NCBI RefSeq assembly: GCF_000008545.1
Contig: NC_000853.1
Coordinates: 1,626,465-1,690,464, forward strand
Source: Thermotoga maritima MSB8
GTDB lineage: Bacteria > Thermotogota > Thermotogae > Thermotogales > Thermotogaceae
Length of the DNA stretch: 64,000 bases
Direction: 5' to 3'
Shown here: positions 44,813 to 56,834 of the stretch, piece after piece
Layout of the letters: the number at the start of each line of letters is the position of its first letter
Position numbering within the stretch: position 1 is the first letter of the stretch
The notes under the pieces: generated by a model
What the model was told of the DNA's origin: nothing
What the model saw: the letters and a program-made list of their open reading frames with translations, nothing else
Database searches by the model: none
Made by a program: the position numbers and the translations under genes

Positions 44813-45552
44813 TTCGACCACCTCGCTTTTAACTCTTCAACTCCCCTTTTCACGACCTCTTCCACGTATTTTCTGAGTTCCTCCTCGCTTGAAAATCCTT
44901 TCGGATCGACCGGCTCGTGTATCTTGAGAAAGACCTTCCCAGGAGTGAACGTCCATCTTCCCTTTGGAATCAGATGATAAGTTCCCCAGATGGAAACGGG
45001 CAGAACTGGAACACCAGTCTTCACAGCGATCATGAGGCTGTCTTTTTTGAAAGAAAGAACCTTTCCGTCTGGTGATCTCGTTCCCTCCGGAAAGACGATG
45101 AAGGTAACTCCGTTTTTGAGCTTTTCAATAGCTTCCCTGAGTGCTCTCACCGCTCTCCTCGGATTTTTCCTGTCAAGAAACACACCGTTCAGATATCTTA
45201 TGTACCAGTTCACCCCTGGAATTTTTCTCAGTTCTTCCTTCGCTATGAACGCGCCTGTGGCAACGAAGCCGAGGATCAACGGGATATCCATGAGGCTCTG
45301 ATGATTCGCAACCACTATGAAATTTCTGTCCTTCGGAATATTTTCGCTGCCTTCAACTACCACATCAGAAAAAAGCCATGTGAAGGCTCTTTTCCCGAAT
45401 TTTTCTATCTCCTTCAAAACGTACTTTCTGGCTTTTTCACGGTCTCTCATTAAAAATGATCTGAAAAGCACAAACCCTCCGTAAAAAACAATGTATACGG
45501 TGGCTATGAAGTAGAAGTACAGCGTCAGCAGAAGATTTCTGATTTTTCTCAC
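44809..45552 (-). CDS. plsC: 1-acyl-sn-glycerol-3-phosphate acyltransferase
   Basis: Second acylation of glycerol phosphate to phosphatidic acid at the inner membrane. 247 residues, as the T. maritima PlsC, with N-terminal membrane-interacting helices (about 6-35), motif I NHQSLMD and motif III FPEGTRSPDG. It overlaps the desulfurase start by four bases and the thiI stop by four bases. Confidence 0.94.
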   Translation of the reverse strand: MRKIRNLLLTLYFYFIATVYIVFYGGFVLFRSFLMRDREKARKYVLKEIEKFGKRAFTWLFSDVVVEGSENIPKDRNFIVVANHQSLMDIPLILGFVATGAFIAKEELRKIPGVNWYIRYLNGVFLDRKNPRRAVRALREAIEKLKNGVTFIVFPEGTRSPDGKVLSFKKDSLMIAVKTGVPVLPVSIWGTYHLIPKGRWTFTPGKVFLKIHEPVDPKGFSSEEELRKYVEEVVKRGVEELKARWSK

Positions 45553-46706
45553 TCTATCACCTCGACTTTTCTGGAGGTGAACGCTTCTTCTTCGAGAACG
45601 GGAAGATCTGGAACCTGCTGTTCCAGCTTCTCGAGGATCGAGGGATGAGATCTCGTTGCAGGATTTTTCGGAGCGAAGAAAACACAGCTGTCCTGGTAAG
45701 GCTTTATAGAGATCTCGTAGGTTCCGATCTCTTTCGCCTTTTCGACGATCTCTGTTTTGTCGAAACCGGAAAGAGGCCTTATCACGGGTCTTGTAGTCAC
45801 GCTCTCTATAGACCAGAGGTTTTCCAGCGTCTGGCTCGCCACCTGTCCTATGTTCTCTCCCGTGTAAAAAGCAACCGCACCGGTTTCCTCTGCTATTTTT
45901 TCCGCTATTCTGAACATGGACCTTCTGTACATGATCAGCGAGTATTTGTCCGGCACCCTCTTTTTGACCTCAAGCTGCAGCTTTGTGAGATTCACAATGT
46001 GCAATCTCAAGGGATGACCTCCACTGAATTCCCTGAGAACTCTCAATATGTCTCTCACTTTTTCCACGGCCCCCTCCGATGTAAACGGAGGAGACACGAA
46101 CGTGACGGACTCTATGAGAACTCCTCTTTTCAGTGCGTACCAGCCTGCCACAGGACTGTCTATTCCTCCAGAGAGAAGAAGAACCGCTTTTCCTCCCGTT
46201 CCCACGGGAAGTCCACCGTAGCACTCCACCCTGTCTGTGAAAATCAGAACCCCTTCCGGTCTCACTTCCACCCCGAGAACAAAATCCGGATTGCGTACAT
46301 CAACGGAAAGTTCCTTGAAGTTTTTGAGTATCAAAGCACCGAGTTCACTGTTTATTTCGTACACACCTTTTTTGTATTCCTTGTAGGCCTTTTTGGCCTG
46401 CACCTTGAAAGTTCTGTAATTTCCTTTTTCCAGCTTTTCTTTCACCGCGATCAGTGAATATTTCTTCACTTCCTCGAAATCGTGACTCACCAGAAATCCT
46501 TTGCTGAAATTTTGAATTCCAAAGATTTTCTTCAGCTTGTCATCGAGTGTTACGTTTTCATCTATTGGAATGAGAAATCTTCCCCACTGTCTCTTCACCT
46601 TCATTCCGGTTACTCTCTCGATGTTTCTTCTAAGAGCTTCTTCAAAATCTTTTCTGTTCTTTCCTTTGAGACCTATCTCGGAATATCTCACTATGTAAAC
46701 TCTCAA
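45549..46706 (-). CDS. thiI: tRNA 4-thiouridine synthase ThiI
   Basis: 385 residues: ferredoxin-like and THUMP domains (about 1-165), then a PP-loop ATPase domain with SGGIDSPVA (about 178-186). The C-terminal rhodanese domain of enteric ThiI is absent, as in other short forms, so sulfur transfer must use another carrier. TTG 46706 follows GGAGGTGAAAGAG and gives the family N-terminus RVYIVRYSEIGLKG. The longer frame to 46835 crosses the divergent promoter and is rejected. Confidence 0.93.
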   Translation of the reverse strand: MRVYIVRYSEIGLKGKNRKDFEEALRRNIERVTGMKVKRQWGRFLIPIDENVTLDDKLKKIFGIQNFSKGFLVSHDFEEVKKYSLIAVKEKLEKGNYRTFKVQAKKAYKEYKKGVYEINSELGALILKNFKELSVDVRNPDFVLGVEVRPEGVLIFTDRVECYGGLPVGTGGKAVLLLSGGIDSPVAGWYALKRGVLIESVTFVSPPFTSEGAVEKVRDILRVLREFSGGHPLRLHIVNLTKLQLEVKKRVPDKYSLIMYRRSMFRIAEKIAEETGAVAFYTGENIGQVASQTLENLWSIESVTTRPVIRPLSGFDKTEIVEKAKEIGTYEISIKPYQDSCVFFAPKNPATRSHPSILEKLEQQVPDLPVLEEEAFTSRKVEVIE

Positions 46707-46766
46707 CTCTTTCACCTCCGGATAAGATTTTAGCAGAAGAAACACAGAATTTGCCGTTTCCTGGTT

Positions 46767-46772
46767 TATAAT
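46767..46772 (+). promoter_or_regulatory. -10 element of the TPR-gene promoter
   Basis: Consensus TATAAT about 40 bases before the TPR gene, in the space divergent from thiI. No good -35 is visible at 16-18 bases, so only the -10 is called. Confidence 0.45.
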
Positions 46773-46813
46773 GTAAAATGAATATGAACCGCAAGTTTCA
46801 GGAGGGATGGCTG

Positions 46814-47887
46814 ATGGCAGAACATATAATAACACTTGTCTTATCTGGAGAAAGGCTGGATGTTACCACTTCAACACCTTTCGTTGTGGCTCTCAGGGAT
46901 CTCCTCTACGAAGGAGACTGGGAACTCCTAAAAGAAGATATGAAGAAAAAAGAAAACATAATGAAAGAAGTACAAACCTGCGAAAAACTGGAGAAGGTGG
47001 TTCATCTCGATGAGACCGTTTATGAACCTCTCATCTTTCCCGAATTTCAAGAATGGCTCAGAGAAGAGAACATAACCCCAAAAGATTTCAAAAATGTCTC
47101 TCTCAAGGGTCTGTACGATCTTGCGCTGGAGTACGCTGATCGAAACCTTTACGATATAGCGCATGATATCATAAAGTTCATGCTCGACATAGACGAAAAC
47201 TACGCTCCAGCCTACGAGCTGAAAGGCTCTCTTCTCGTTGAGCAGGGCAAGATAGAAGAGGGAATAAAATTCCTCGACAAGGCCGTGGAGATAGATCCCT
47301 GGCTGGTTCAAGCGTACGCCTCTCTTGGGGAAGCCTACTACAACCTGGGTGATTATGAGAAGGCAATTCATTACTGGGAAAGAGAACTGGAATACAATCC
47401 GAACGACAAGATCACATACTTCATGATCACGGAAGCCTACTATGAAATGAACCGCAAAGACCTCGCTGTGAAAACACTGGAGCGCCTTTTAGAAATCGAT
47501 CCAGATAATATACCTGCCCTGTACCAGCTTTCGCAGCTTTACAGAGAACTCGGCAACGAAGAAAAGGCACGGGAAATGGAAGAGAAGATCATGAACTGTA
47601 AACCCAAGTATCCCACAGAATTAGAACCATGGGCTCGCGTGATGCTGAAACACGGAAGATACAAAGAAGTTGCCGAAGAGCTTGAAAAGATCGTTGAATC
47701 TTCTCCGCTGAACACCCTGGCACGGCTGCTCCTCGTGGTTCCCTATGTGAAACTCGGTCAAATCGATAAGGCGAGAGAAATCCTCGATGATATTGGACAG
47801 AGCAATTTCTGGTATTATTATGGAAAAAAGGAGATACTGGACGAACTTCTCACGGAGGAGGAAAAACGGGCTTGTGGTATCTCCTGA
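46814..47887 (+). CDS. Tetratricopeptide-repeat protein
   Basis: 357 residues. An N-terminal region of about 95 residues is of unknown type. At least four TPR units follow between about 100 and 270, for example AYASLGEAYYNLGDYEKAIHYW, and more degenerate helical repeats lie to the end. A scaffold for protein interactions with no signal peptide. ATG 46814 has AGGAGGG upstream. The 3' end overlaps the prepilin peptidase gene by 16 bp. Confidence 0.88.
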   Translation: MAEHIITLVLSGERLDVTTSTPFVVALRDLLYEGDWELLKEDMKKKENIMKEVQTCEKLEKVVHLDETVYEPLIFPEFQEWLREENITPKDFKNVSLKGLYDLALEYADRNLYDIAHDIIKFMLDIDENYAPAYELKGSLLVEQGKIEEGIKFLDKAVEIDPWLVQAYASLGEAYYNLGDYEKAIHYWERELEYNPNDKITYFMITEAYYEMNRKDLAVKTLERLLEIDPDNIPALYQLSQLYRELGNEEKAREMEEKIMNCKPKYPTELEPWARVMLKHGRYKEVAEELEKIVESSPLNTLARLLLVVPYVKLGQIDKAREILDDIGQSNFWYYYGKKEILDELLTEEEKRACGIS

Positions 47888-48594
47888 CGTTCGCAATAGG
47901 CACCATAGTTGGAAGTTTTCTGAACGTTGTCATATACAGATCTACGAAGGAGGATCTCAAGCTGTGGGATCCTCCTCATTCATTCTGTCCTAACTGTAAA
48001 AGGAAAATAGAGTGGTACGACAACATTCCCGTTATCAGCTATATTCTTTTGAGGGGAAAATGCCGGCACTGTGGATGGAGAATTCCGATCAGATACCCCA
48101 TCGTGGAGATTTCAACGGGGACTTTGTTTCTGATGAATCGTGTTCTCATAAAAGATCCCCTGCTGTTTGTATCTTCGTGCGTGATTGCCTCTGCCCTCAT
48201 CGCGATATCACTCATAGACCTTGAAACGTACCTGATTCCAGATTATCTGAATTTTACCGTTCTGATCTTTTCCTTCGTGGTAGCTTTGAGAACCTCCTTT
48301 CTGGAGCATCTGATTTCCTTTCTCATCGTGACGATCATGTTTTTGATTCTGAAAGCGATGTACAGAGACGGTCTGGGAGCAGGTGACGTGATCCTTGCAA
48401 TGGGAATAGGCTTCCTCCTCTCTCCAGTTCCTTCCATTTTTGCCATCTTGATCGCTTCAATTTCTGGAATACTCTATGCACTGATCAAAGGAAAAGGTAA
48501 AATGGATATAAAAACGCGTATACCATTCGGCCCCTTCCTTGCCCTTGGAGGTTACACTCTCTTTCTCATATCGTACGGAATGGGGTGGTTGTAG
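47872..48594 (+). CDS. pilD: Type IV prepilin peptidase / N-methyltransferase
   Basis: 240-residue integral membrane aspartic protease. N-terminal methyltransferase-type region with two zinc pairs, FCPNCKRK and KCRHCGWR; catalytic aspartates are expected in SLIDLETYLIPD and GLGAGDVILAMG. It processes type IV pilin-like signals. Eight or so helices. TTG 47872 lies behind GGAGGAGG. No pilin genes are nearby. Confidence 0.92.
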   Translation: MWYLLTFAIGTIVGSFLNVVIYRSTKEDLKLWDPPHSFCPNCKRKIEWYDNIPVISYILLRGKCRHCGWRIPIRYPIVEISTGTLFLMNRVLIKDPLLFVSSCVIASALIAISLIDLETYLIPDYLNFTVLIFSFVVALRTSFLEHLISFLIVTIMFLILKAMYRDGLGAGDVILAMGIGFLLSPVPSIFAILIASISGILYALIKGKGKMDIKTRIPFGPFLALGGYTLFLISYGMGWL

Positions 48595-50963
<2,369 letters not shown>

Positions 50964-51001
50964 AAAAAATGTTCATCAAGTATCGCAGGAGGTTATTGAA
51001 A

Positions 51002-52645
51002 GTGACGGAAAAAATGGAAAAACTCATCAATCTCCTCGAGATTTCTCTGGTTGTTCTCCTTTCCAGCTTCTCTTTTTTAGAAATTCTCAAAGGCAACTTA
51101 CTGTCCCTTGCCTACCCCTGCCTCGTTTTCGCCGTGTTTCTTTCCCTGTTTAGGCGAAGATGGTACAGAAATTTGAAGAATGAGATGAACGAGAAGAGTG
51201 AAGAGATGTCTGCAATGAATCAAGAACTCACAGCGTTAAACCAGCAACTCACAGCCGTGAATCAGGAGCTGGAAGCCTCTTACGAAAGCCTTCAGATCCT
51301 CTCCACCCAGCTGGCCAGAATCATGGAAACCATGGGAGAAATGGATCTTGAGGTCGATCCCGTTCCTACTCTTGAGAGGATTTTTTACGATGTGAAGAAG
51401 CTGGTAGAACCGCTGTCGGGACTCGAGTTGAAAAACTCACAAAGATCCATTGTTGTCGGTGAATTCACAGAAAATCTGCTCTACAAAGAAGCCGGAAAGA
51501 CATCCGCCAAGATCTTTGTAAGCAGAGAACTCGAAAAGGATGAGGAGCTCTTCCTGAACTCCGTTCTGAACTTTTCCCTCTTCCTTCTGAACGCCCACGA
51601 TTCGTATCTTGAGGTTATGAGGAACAGAGACACGCTCTCAAGGATGATCAGCTCTCTGGAAGAGGTTTTAGACGTTTCAAGAAGAGCAGAACTCATAGAG
51701 AAGACGCTGCATTATTTGAAAGACATGTTCCCCGGCATCGTGCTGTCGTCCGTTTCTCTTCTCGAAGATGGAAAAATAAAAACCTTCTTTTTGAAAAACG
51801 GCCAGATCGAGGTGGTCAATCTCAAAAGAGGTATCGTGGTAAAGGCTTTTGAAACAAAGAGAGATCTTTTCGTGAACGATGTAAGGGATTTCCCGGAGTT
51901 TTACGATGTCACGAATGGAAGAACAAGATCCGCAGCCGCCATCTTCTTCGAGTACGAAAACACTCCCCTCGTCCTCGAAATTGAAAAGGATTCGGAAATC
52001 ACCGAATACGAACTCTCATCCCTCAAAATGATGGCGAGAATCCTGGCGATCTTCTTCTCACGTTTGAGCCTCTACAGGAAACTCCGAAAAACTTTTTTCC
52101 AAACAATAGAAGCGTTCTCGTACGCGGTGGAGTTAAAAGACCCCTACACCAGCGGGCACAGCCTGAGAGTCGCTGATTATTCACAGGAAATAGCCAGAAG
52201 AAAGGGGCTCCCAGATCAGGTGGTGGAGAGAATCAGGATAGCCGCTGTTCTCCACGACATAGGAAAGATAGGTGTCAAAGGTGCCATTCTCAACAAAACC
52301 TCTAAGCTCACAAAAGAAGAATACGAAGAAGTGAAGAAGCATCCAGAACTCGGTGAAAAACTGATCAGCAAAATCGAAGACTTCTCCGATATAGCGAAGA
52401 TAGTGAGACACCATCACGAATGGTACAGCGGCCAGGGATACCCGGATGGACTTCGCGGGGAAGAAATACCGTTGGAATCGAGGATCATCGCCGTAGCTGA
52501 CGCATTCGATGCGATGACCAGCGACAGACCGTACAGAAAAGCCATGGATAGAAAAACAGCCCTCGAAATTCTTCGCAGAAACGAGGGACCCCAGTGGGAT
52601 CCTGAAATTCTGAAGATCGCCTTAGACTACTTCAGCGGACTCTGA
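51002..52645 (+). CDS. Membrane-anchored HD-GYP phosphodiesterase
   Basis: 547 residues: two N-terminal membrane helices (about 10-50), coiled coil with the repeated pattern LTALNQQLTAVNQELEA (about 70-105), a GAF-like sensor (about 215-355), and an HD-GYP domain with VLHDIGKIGVKG, RHHHEWYSGQGYP and VADAFDAMTSDRPYRKAM. Intact signatures indicate c-di-GMP hydrolysis. GTG 51002 has AGGAGG nine bases upstream; an in-frame TTG at 50939 lies inside the aminotransferase gene. It overlaps the convergent HAD gene by 14 bp. Confidence 0.88.
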   Translation: MTEKMEKLINLLEISLVVLLSSFSFLEILKGNLLSLAYPCLVFAVFLSLFRRRWYRNLKNEMNEKSEEMSAMNQELTALNQQLTAVNQELEASYESLQILSTQLARIMETMGEMDLEVDPVPTLERIFYDVKKLVEPLSGLELKNSQRSIVVGEFTENLLYKEAGKTSAKIFVSRELEKDEELFLNSVLNFSLFLLNAHDSYLEVMRNRDTLSRMISSLEEVLDVSRRAELIEKTLHYLKDMFPGIVLSSVSLLEDGKIKTFFLKNGQIEVVNLKRGIVVKAFETKRDLFVNDVRDFPEFYDVTNGRTRSAAAIFFEYENTPLVLEIEKDSEITEYELSSLKMMARILAIFFSRLSLYRKLRKTFFQTIEAFSYAVELKDPYTSGHSLRVADYSQEIARRKGLPDQVVERIRIAAVLHDIGKIGVKGAILNKTSKLTKEEYEEVKKHPELGEKLISKIEDFSDIAKIVRHHHEWYSGQGYPDGLRGEEIPLESRIIAVADAFDAMTSDRPYRKAMDRKTALEILRRNEGPQWDPEILKIALDYFSGL

Positions 52646-53234
52646 TGAACTTCATCCCTACCTTTTCACACTCCCCATCGTTCAATTCGTCGTCACCGTA
52701 CATAACACAGTCTTCTGGAGAAACTCCCATCTTTTCACATATCTCGAGGTAGTACCTCGGGTCTGGCTTGCAAAAATGGAAGCTCTCCATGTCTGTTATC
52801 AAGTGGAAATCGTCTTCTGACAGTCCAATCCAGTTCAGTCGCTTCAAAATAGCGATTCTTGGAAAGACAGGGTTCGTTGCCAGAACAACCTTCCCTTCTT
52901 TTTTCTTCTCTTTCAAAAGGTCCACCGTCCCCTTCACGGGTTCGACCGTACCTTTGAGCGAATCGAAAAGCTCGCTTTCATAAAACTCCATGAAGAGTTC
53001 TTTCCATTTCTCTGCACACTGTGACGTTCTCTTTTCAAGGCATTTCATGTATCTCTCCAGATTGGTTGACCCATCCGGATTCCTGGTTATTTCCTCCACA
53101 CAGCCAAGAACCAGCTCTGGAGAGATCGAAACACCTCTATCTCTGAAAAAAGAAGTGAGTTTCTTAAAATATTCCTCTGCGAATCCGTTGTCTTCGGCCA
53201 GTGTGCCGTCGTAATCGAAAAGGAAAATTCTCAC
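52632..53234 (-). CDS. HAD-superfamily phosphatase
   Basis: 200 residues with HAD motif I FDYDGTLAE, motif II ATNP, motif III Lys in CKPDP and motif IV GDDELND, plus a helical cap (about 15-100). A small-molecule phosphatase such as a phosphoglycolate-type enzyme; substrate unknown. The start is GTG 53234, since GTG 53240 would sit almost on AAGGAGGG. Confidence 0.87.
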   Translation of the reverse strand: MRIFLFDYDGTLAEDNGFAEEYFKKLTSFFRDRGVSISPELVLGCVEEITRNPDGSTNLERYMKCLEKRTSQCAEKWKELFMEFYESELFDSLKGTVEPVKGTVDLLKEKKKEGKVVLATNPVFPRIAILKRLNWIGLSEDDFHLITDMESFHFCKPDPRYYLEICEKMGVSPEDCVMYGDDELNDGECEKVGMKFIRVR

Positions 53235-53298
53235 ACTCACCCCTCCTTTTTAACTATTCTAACACTGGTTCGATGATAGAATCTTTAACGGGAGGTGA

Positions 53299-54675
53299 TT
53301 GGTTCTGGAGAGAGAAACCATCGGAATAAAACTTCTGAGAGGAGATCCCAGAAAAGCCATAGTGAAACTCTCAATTCCCATGATGCTCGCCATGCTGGTC
53401 CAGACGATTTACAACTTAGCTGATGGTATCTGGGTCGCGGGACTGGGACCTTACGCACTGGCAGCGATAGGATTGTTCTTCCCTGTTTTCATGGTGATCA
53501 TCTCCCTCGCCGCAGGTATAGGGGTTGGGGCGAGTTCGGTGGTGTCCCAAAAGATTGGAGAAAGAGACAAGGAAGGAGCAGATACCGCGGCTTCTGTTTC
53601 CATCCTGCTTTCAATCGTCATTGGTTTTTTGAGCATTGCTGTTATTCTTCCCTTCATTTCTGACATCCTCATCTTCGCGGGAGCTCAGGGGGAAACTCTC
53701 AGACTGGCCCTCGAGTATTCGGTGATCCTCGTGTATTTCATTCCCCTTATCATGTTCAACAACGTAGCAAACGGTGTTTTCAGAGGTGAAGGAGACGCGA
53801 AAAGAGCGATGGTGGCCATAACGATAGGTTCCCTTCTGAACATAGGTCTGGATCCCGTGTTCATCTACGTCTTCGGTATGGGGATCAGAGGAGCAGCGTA
53901 CGCCACCGTGGTATCAATCGCTGTTTCTTCCCTTCTGATCGCGTACTGGATGTTTTTCAAGAAGGACACGTACGTATCCTTCCGTTTGAAATGGGATGGA
54001 GAAATCCTGAAGAGAATATTGAAGATCGGTATTCCGGCTTCGCTGGCACAAATTTCAATGTCGGTGGCGATCTACGTGCTCAACGTCTTTGCGGTGAGGT
54101 CAGGAGGAGACTACGGAGTTGCGGTTTTCACGAGTGCGTGGCGTGTCATAAATTTCGGAACTGTCCCTCTCATTGGAATGGCCATGGCCGTGACATCCGT
54201 TACAGGTGCCGCTTTTGGTGAGAGAAACGGGGAGAAACTCGAAACGGCACATCTCTACGCCGTGAAACTCGGATTTTTCGTAGGGCTGGCAGTGATGTTC
54301 ACAATCTTGATTTTTGCCCCATACATCGCTAGGTTGTTCACTTATTCTCAGGAAGGTGAAAAATTATACAGCGATCTGGTGAAAGCCCTCAGAATCCTGA
54401 GTCTTTTTCTTCCAGGTGTTCCATTTGGAATGTTCACTTCCTCCATGTTTCAGGGAGTGGGTCAGGGACTCAAAAGTCTGATTGTCACCATCATGAGAAC
54501 TGTGATTATGCAGGTTGTTTTTTCGTGGCTGTTCGTCTTTGTTCTGAGAATAGGACTTGTAGGAGTCTGGTGGGGCATAGTCCTTGGAAACACCACATCG
54601 GCTTTCATCACTTTCAACTGGGGAAGGTTCACAGTGAAACACCTCAAAAGGGATTTTCAAAAAAACATCACATAG
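53299..54675 (+). CDS. MATE-family multidrug/toxin exporter
   Basis: 458 residues with twelve hydrophobic segments and MATE features: PMMLAMLVQTIYNLADGIWV in helix 1, internal duplication with GIPASLAQISMSVAIYVLN at about 250, and FFPVFMVIISLAAGIGVGAS. It exports cationic compounds in exchange for Na+ or H+. TTG 53299 lies behind GGAGGTGA, with tight spacing. It is followed by a small conserved gene 11 bases later. Confidence 0.9.
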   Translation: MVLERETIGIKLLRGDPRKAIVKLSIPMMLAMLVQTIYNLADGIWVAGLGPYALAAIGLFFPVFMVIISLAAGIGVGASSVVSQKIGERDKEGADTAASVSILLSIVIGFLSIAVILPFISDILIFAGAQGETLRLALEYSVILVYFIPLIMFNNVANGVFRGEGDAKRAMVAITIGSLLNIGLDPVFIYVFGMGIRGAAYATVVSIAVSSLLIAYWMFFKKDTYVSFRLKWDGEILKRILKIGIPASLAQISMSVAIYVLNVFAVRSGGDYGVAVFTSAWRVINFGTVPLIGMAMAVTSVTGAAFGERNGEKLETAHLYAVKLGFFVGLAVMFTILIFAPYIARLFTYSQEGEKLYSDLVKALRILSLFLPGVPFGMFTSSMFQGVGQGLKSLIVTIMRTVIMQVVFSWLFVFVLRIGLVGVWWGIVLGNTTSAFITFNWGRFTVKHLKRDFQKNIT

Positions 54676-54686
54676 GAGGGGTTTGA

Positions 54687-55070
54687 ATGCTCAAGTTGGA
54701 GGCCAATTACTCCACGATCGAGAAGATCGTTTTGAAAAGCACCGAAGGATTTTCTCAATTCTCACTTTCGAAGGAGGATGAAAACCTTAAGGTGAAACTG
54801 AAGCACGGTTCCTTTCCTTTTTCCCTGTCGGTGAAAGTCAAAGTAGTATCGACGCAGAAAACACCCGATGATCCCATCATCCTGAAAGTAGGTGTGCCCT
54901 CTTTCCTAATGGAAATGCTGAAAAGCAGAATAGAGCGAGAAGGACTGGAAGTTCACGGGAACGAGATTCACATCTACCCCAAAAAGATAGCAAGATTTTT
55001 CGAGGATCTGATCGTATCGAGATTGGAATTTGAAGACGACAGAGTGATACTTCACCTCGAGGAGGTCTGA
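54687..55070 (+). CDS. Conserved hypothetical protein
   Basis: 127 residues, alternating beta strands and two helices, no cysteines, no membrane segment. Not recognised. TAGGAGGGG stands before the ATG, and cotranscription with the MATE gene is likely. The 3' end overlaps the convergent LtaS-like gene by 19 bp. Confidence 0.7.
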   Translation: MLKLEANYSTIEKIVLKSTEGFSQFSLSKEDENLKVKLKHGSFPFSLSVKVKVVSTQKTPDDPIILKVGVPSFLMEMLKSRIEREGLEVHGNEIHIYPKKIARFFEDLIVSRLEFEDDRVILHLEEV

Positions 55071-56833
55071 TCCTTGGCGACCTTCTGCAGAGGCTGACAG
55101 TTTCTGAGGATGAAGTATCTGGAAGCCTCTATTTGCTGTATGGCCTTTACATAGCCATCTAAAAACTCCACGTACCTTTGAGGAGTACCATTTTTTCTGT
55201 CGATAGCCGTACTCTTATCCAGTCTACCGTCCCATGAGACAATGAACACCCGGTTGTCGTCTATGAAAGATCCGTCCGGAACGTGATATCTCAAAGCAGC
55301 AAAACCATGTTTCGCGTTCAGAAGATCCTGCCCCATGAAGAAACCTTCTCTGTAATTTATTCCCATCACATTCAGGATCGTGGGAAGAAAGTCTATCTGT
55401 CCTCCAGGGACGTTGACTACTCTACGAATGTTCTCTCCAGGGATGTGGATAGCAAAGGGAATGTTGAGGGCGATTTCGAAAGAGAATTCTCTATCCAGGA
55501 TCTCAGGTATCTTCGTTTTGACTTCCCTGTTGAATGGATACAGACCCGCGTGGTCACCGTAGAGAACGATCACGGAGTTTTCGTAGAGTTCAGCGCGTTT
55601 CAACTCATCAATAAAAACACCGAACGCTTCATCGGCGTAATGTATAGCCTGCAGATAGTGTCCAACGATGGTATCAGCTATGTCTTCAGGAAGTTCGAGT
55701 TTTCTGTGCTCTTCAGGAATAACAAAGGGAGTGTGACTGGATATAGTTATCAAAAAAGCGTAGAAGGGTTGTGGATAGTTTCGCAGTTTCTGAACAGCCT
55801 GCTTGAAGAAAGAAACATCAGCCAATCCCATTCCGAAAACCTCATCCTGCTGGAAATCCTCAAGACTCACGAATTCGTCGAAACCGATGTGTTTGTAAAC
55901 CTCTTCTCTGTTCCAGAACCAGCCAACGTTTCCATGAAACGCTATTGTGTGATAGCCGTTTTGTTTCATAATTCTGGGCAAAGCAGGAAGGTTTATCACG
56001 GGGTACTCTTCATAGACCACACTGTCTCCCAGTGTGTGAAGAGAGGTGTTCACAATAAACTCGGCGTCCGCCGTGTTCCCGCTCCCCACTTGCTGGTAGC
56101 AGCTTGAGAAATAGACGGTTCCGGAATCTCTCAAAAATGAATTTATGTTCGGCGTGACTTCTTGCCCGTTCACCTCAAGACCGATCACGAAATTCTGCAG
56201 CGATTCCATCTGAACGACTATCACGTTTTTTCCTTTTCCTATTCCGAAAAAGCTTTTTTGAGAAGGTTTTGTCGTTTCATTTCTAACAGAAGAAACTGTC
56301 AGATCGTTGTTTTCTTCTTTCTTGTTCACAAAGAGATTGATGATGTCCTGAACGTGATAATCGAAAACACCGTATCTGTTGAAGACAAACTTCGATTGTA
56401 GATTCTGAGAGGTGTGGATGGCACCGAGAAAGGTGAAAGACAGAACCAGGACAAAAAGCGAAGACAGAGAATACGCTCGCTTCGTATTTTCTTTGAAGAA
56501 AAACCACACGAAAGGAAGATCCGCCACAAAGAGAAGAGAGTACAAATCGATGAAGTACTTGATTTCACCGCCGAGATCTCCCACCTGAGGAAGCAGAACT
56601 ACTTCCTTAATGGATGGAAGGTTTCCAAAGTTCTGAAAGTACAGAAAATCAACGAACAACAGAAGGGAGAGCACCGTGTAAAGAAGCTTGTGCCCTCCCT
56701 TAAAAACCAGAATCAGCAACATCAACCATCCTGCGGTACTGAAAACAACGGAAACACTGAAAGAACTCAAAGTAGGCACGTAGAAAAGAACGATCTTTGC
56801 TGCCAAGAAAACAACCAGAAGATAGTCGCTCAT
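55052..56833 (-). CDS. LtaS/MdoB-family phosphoglycerol transferase-like protein
   Basis: 593 residues: five N-terminal membrane helices (to about residue 145), a linker, and an extracytoplasmic sulfatase-fold domain. Expected active-site features are present: metal-binding Glu in VVQMESLQNF, nucleophile Thr in GSGNTADAEF, the aromatic pocket GWFWNR, and metal ligands in YGDHAG. Such enzymes polymerise or transfer glycerol phosphate, or modify glycans. Thermotoga has an outer toga and no classical lipoteichoic acid, so the acceptor is unknown. Its start lies one base from the end of the SurA-like gene. Confidence 0.88.
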   Translation of the reverse strand: MSDYLLVVFLAAKIVLFYVPTLSSFSVSVVFSTAGWLMLLILVFKGGHKLLYTVLSLLLFVDFLYFQNFGNLPSIKEVVLLPQVGDLGGEIKYFIDLYSLLFVADLPFVWFFFKENTKRAYSLSSLFVLVLSFTFLGAIHTSQNLQSKFVFNRYGVFDYHVQDIINLFVNKKEENNDLTVSSVRNETTKPSQKSFFGIGKGKNVIVVQMESLQNFVIGLEVNGQEVTPNINSFLRDSGTVYFSSCYQQVGSGNTADAEFIVNTSLHTLGDSVVYEEYPVINLPALPRIMKQNGYHTIAFHGNVGWFWNREEVYKHIGFDEFVSLEDFQQDEVFGMGLADVSFFKQAVQKLRNYPQPFYAFLITISSHTPFVIPEEHRKLELPEDIADTIVGHYLQAIHYADEAFGVFIDELKRAELYENSVIVLYGDHAGLYPFNREVKTKIPEILDREFSFEIALNIPFAIHIPGENIRRVVNVPGGQIDFLPTILNVMGINYREGFFMGQDLLNAKHGFAALRYHVPDGSFIDDNRVFIVSWDGRLDKSTAIDRKNGTPQRYVEFLDGYVKAIQQIEASRYFILRNCQPLQKVAKDQTSSR

Positions 56834-56834
56834 T

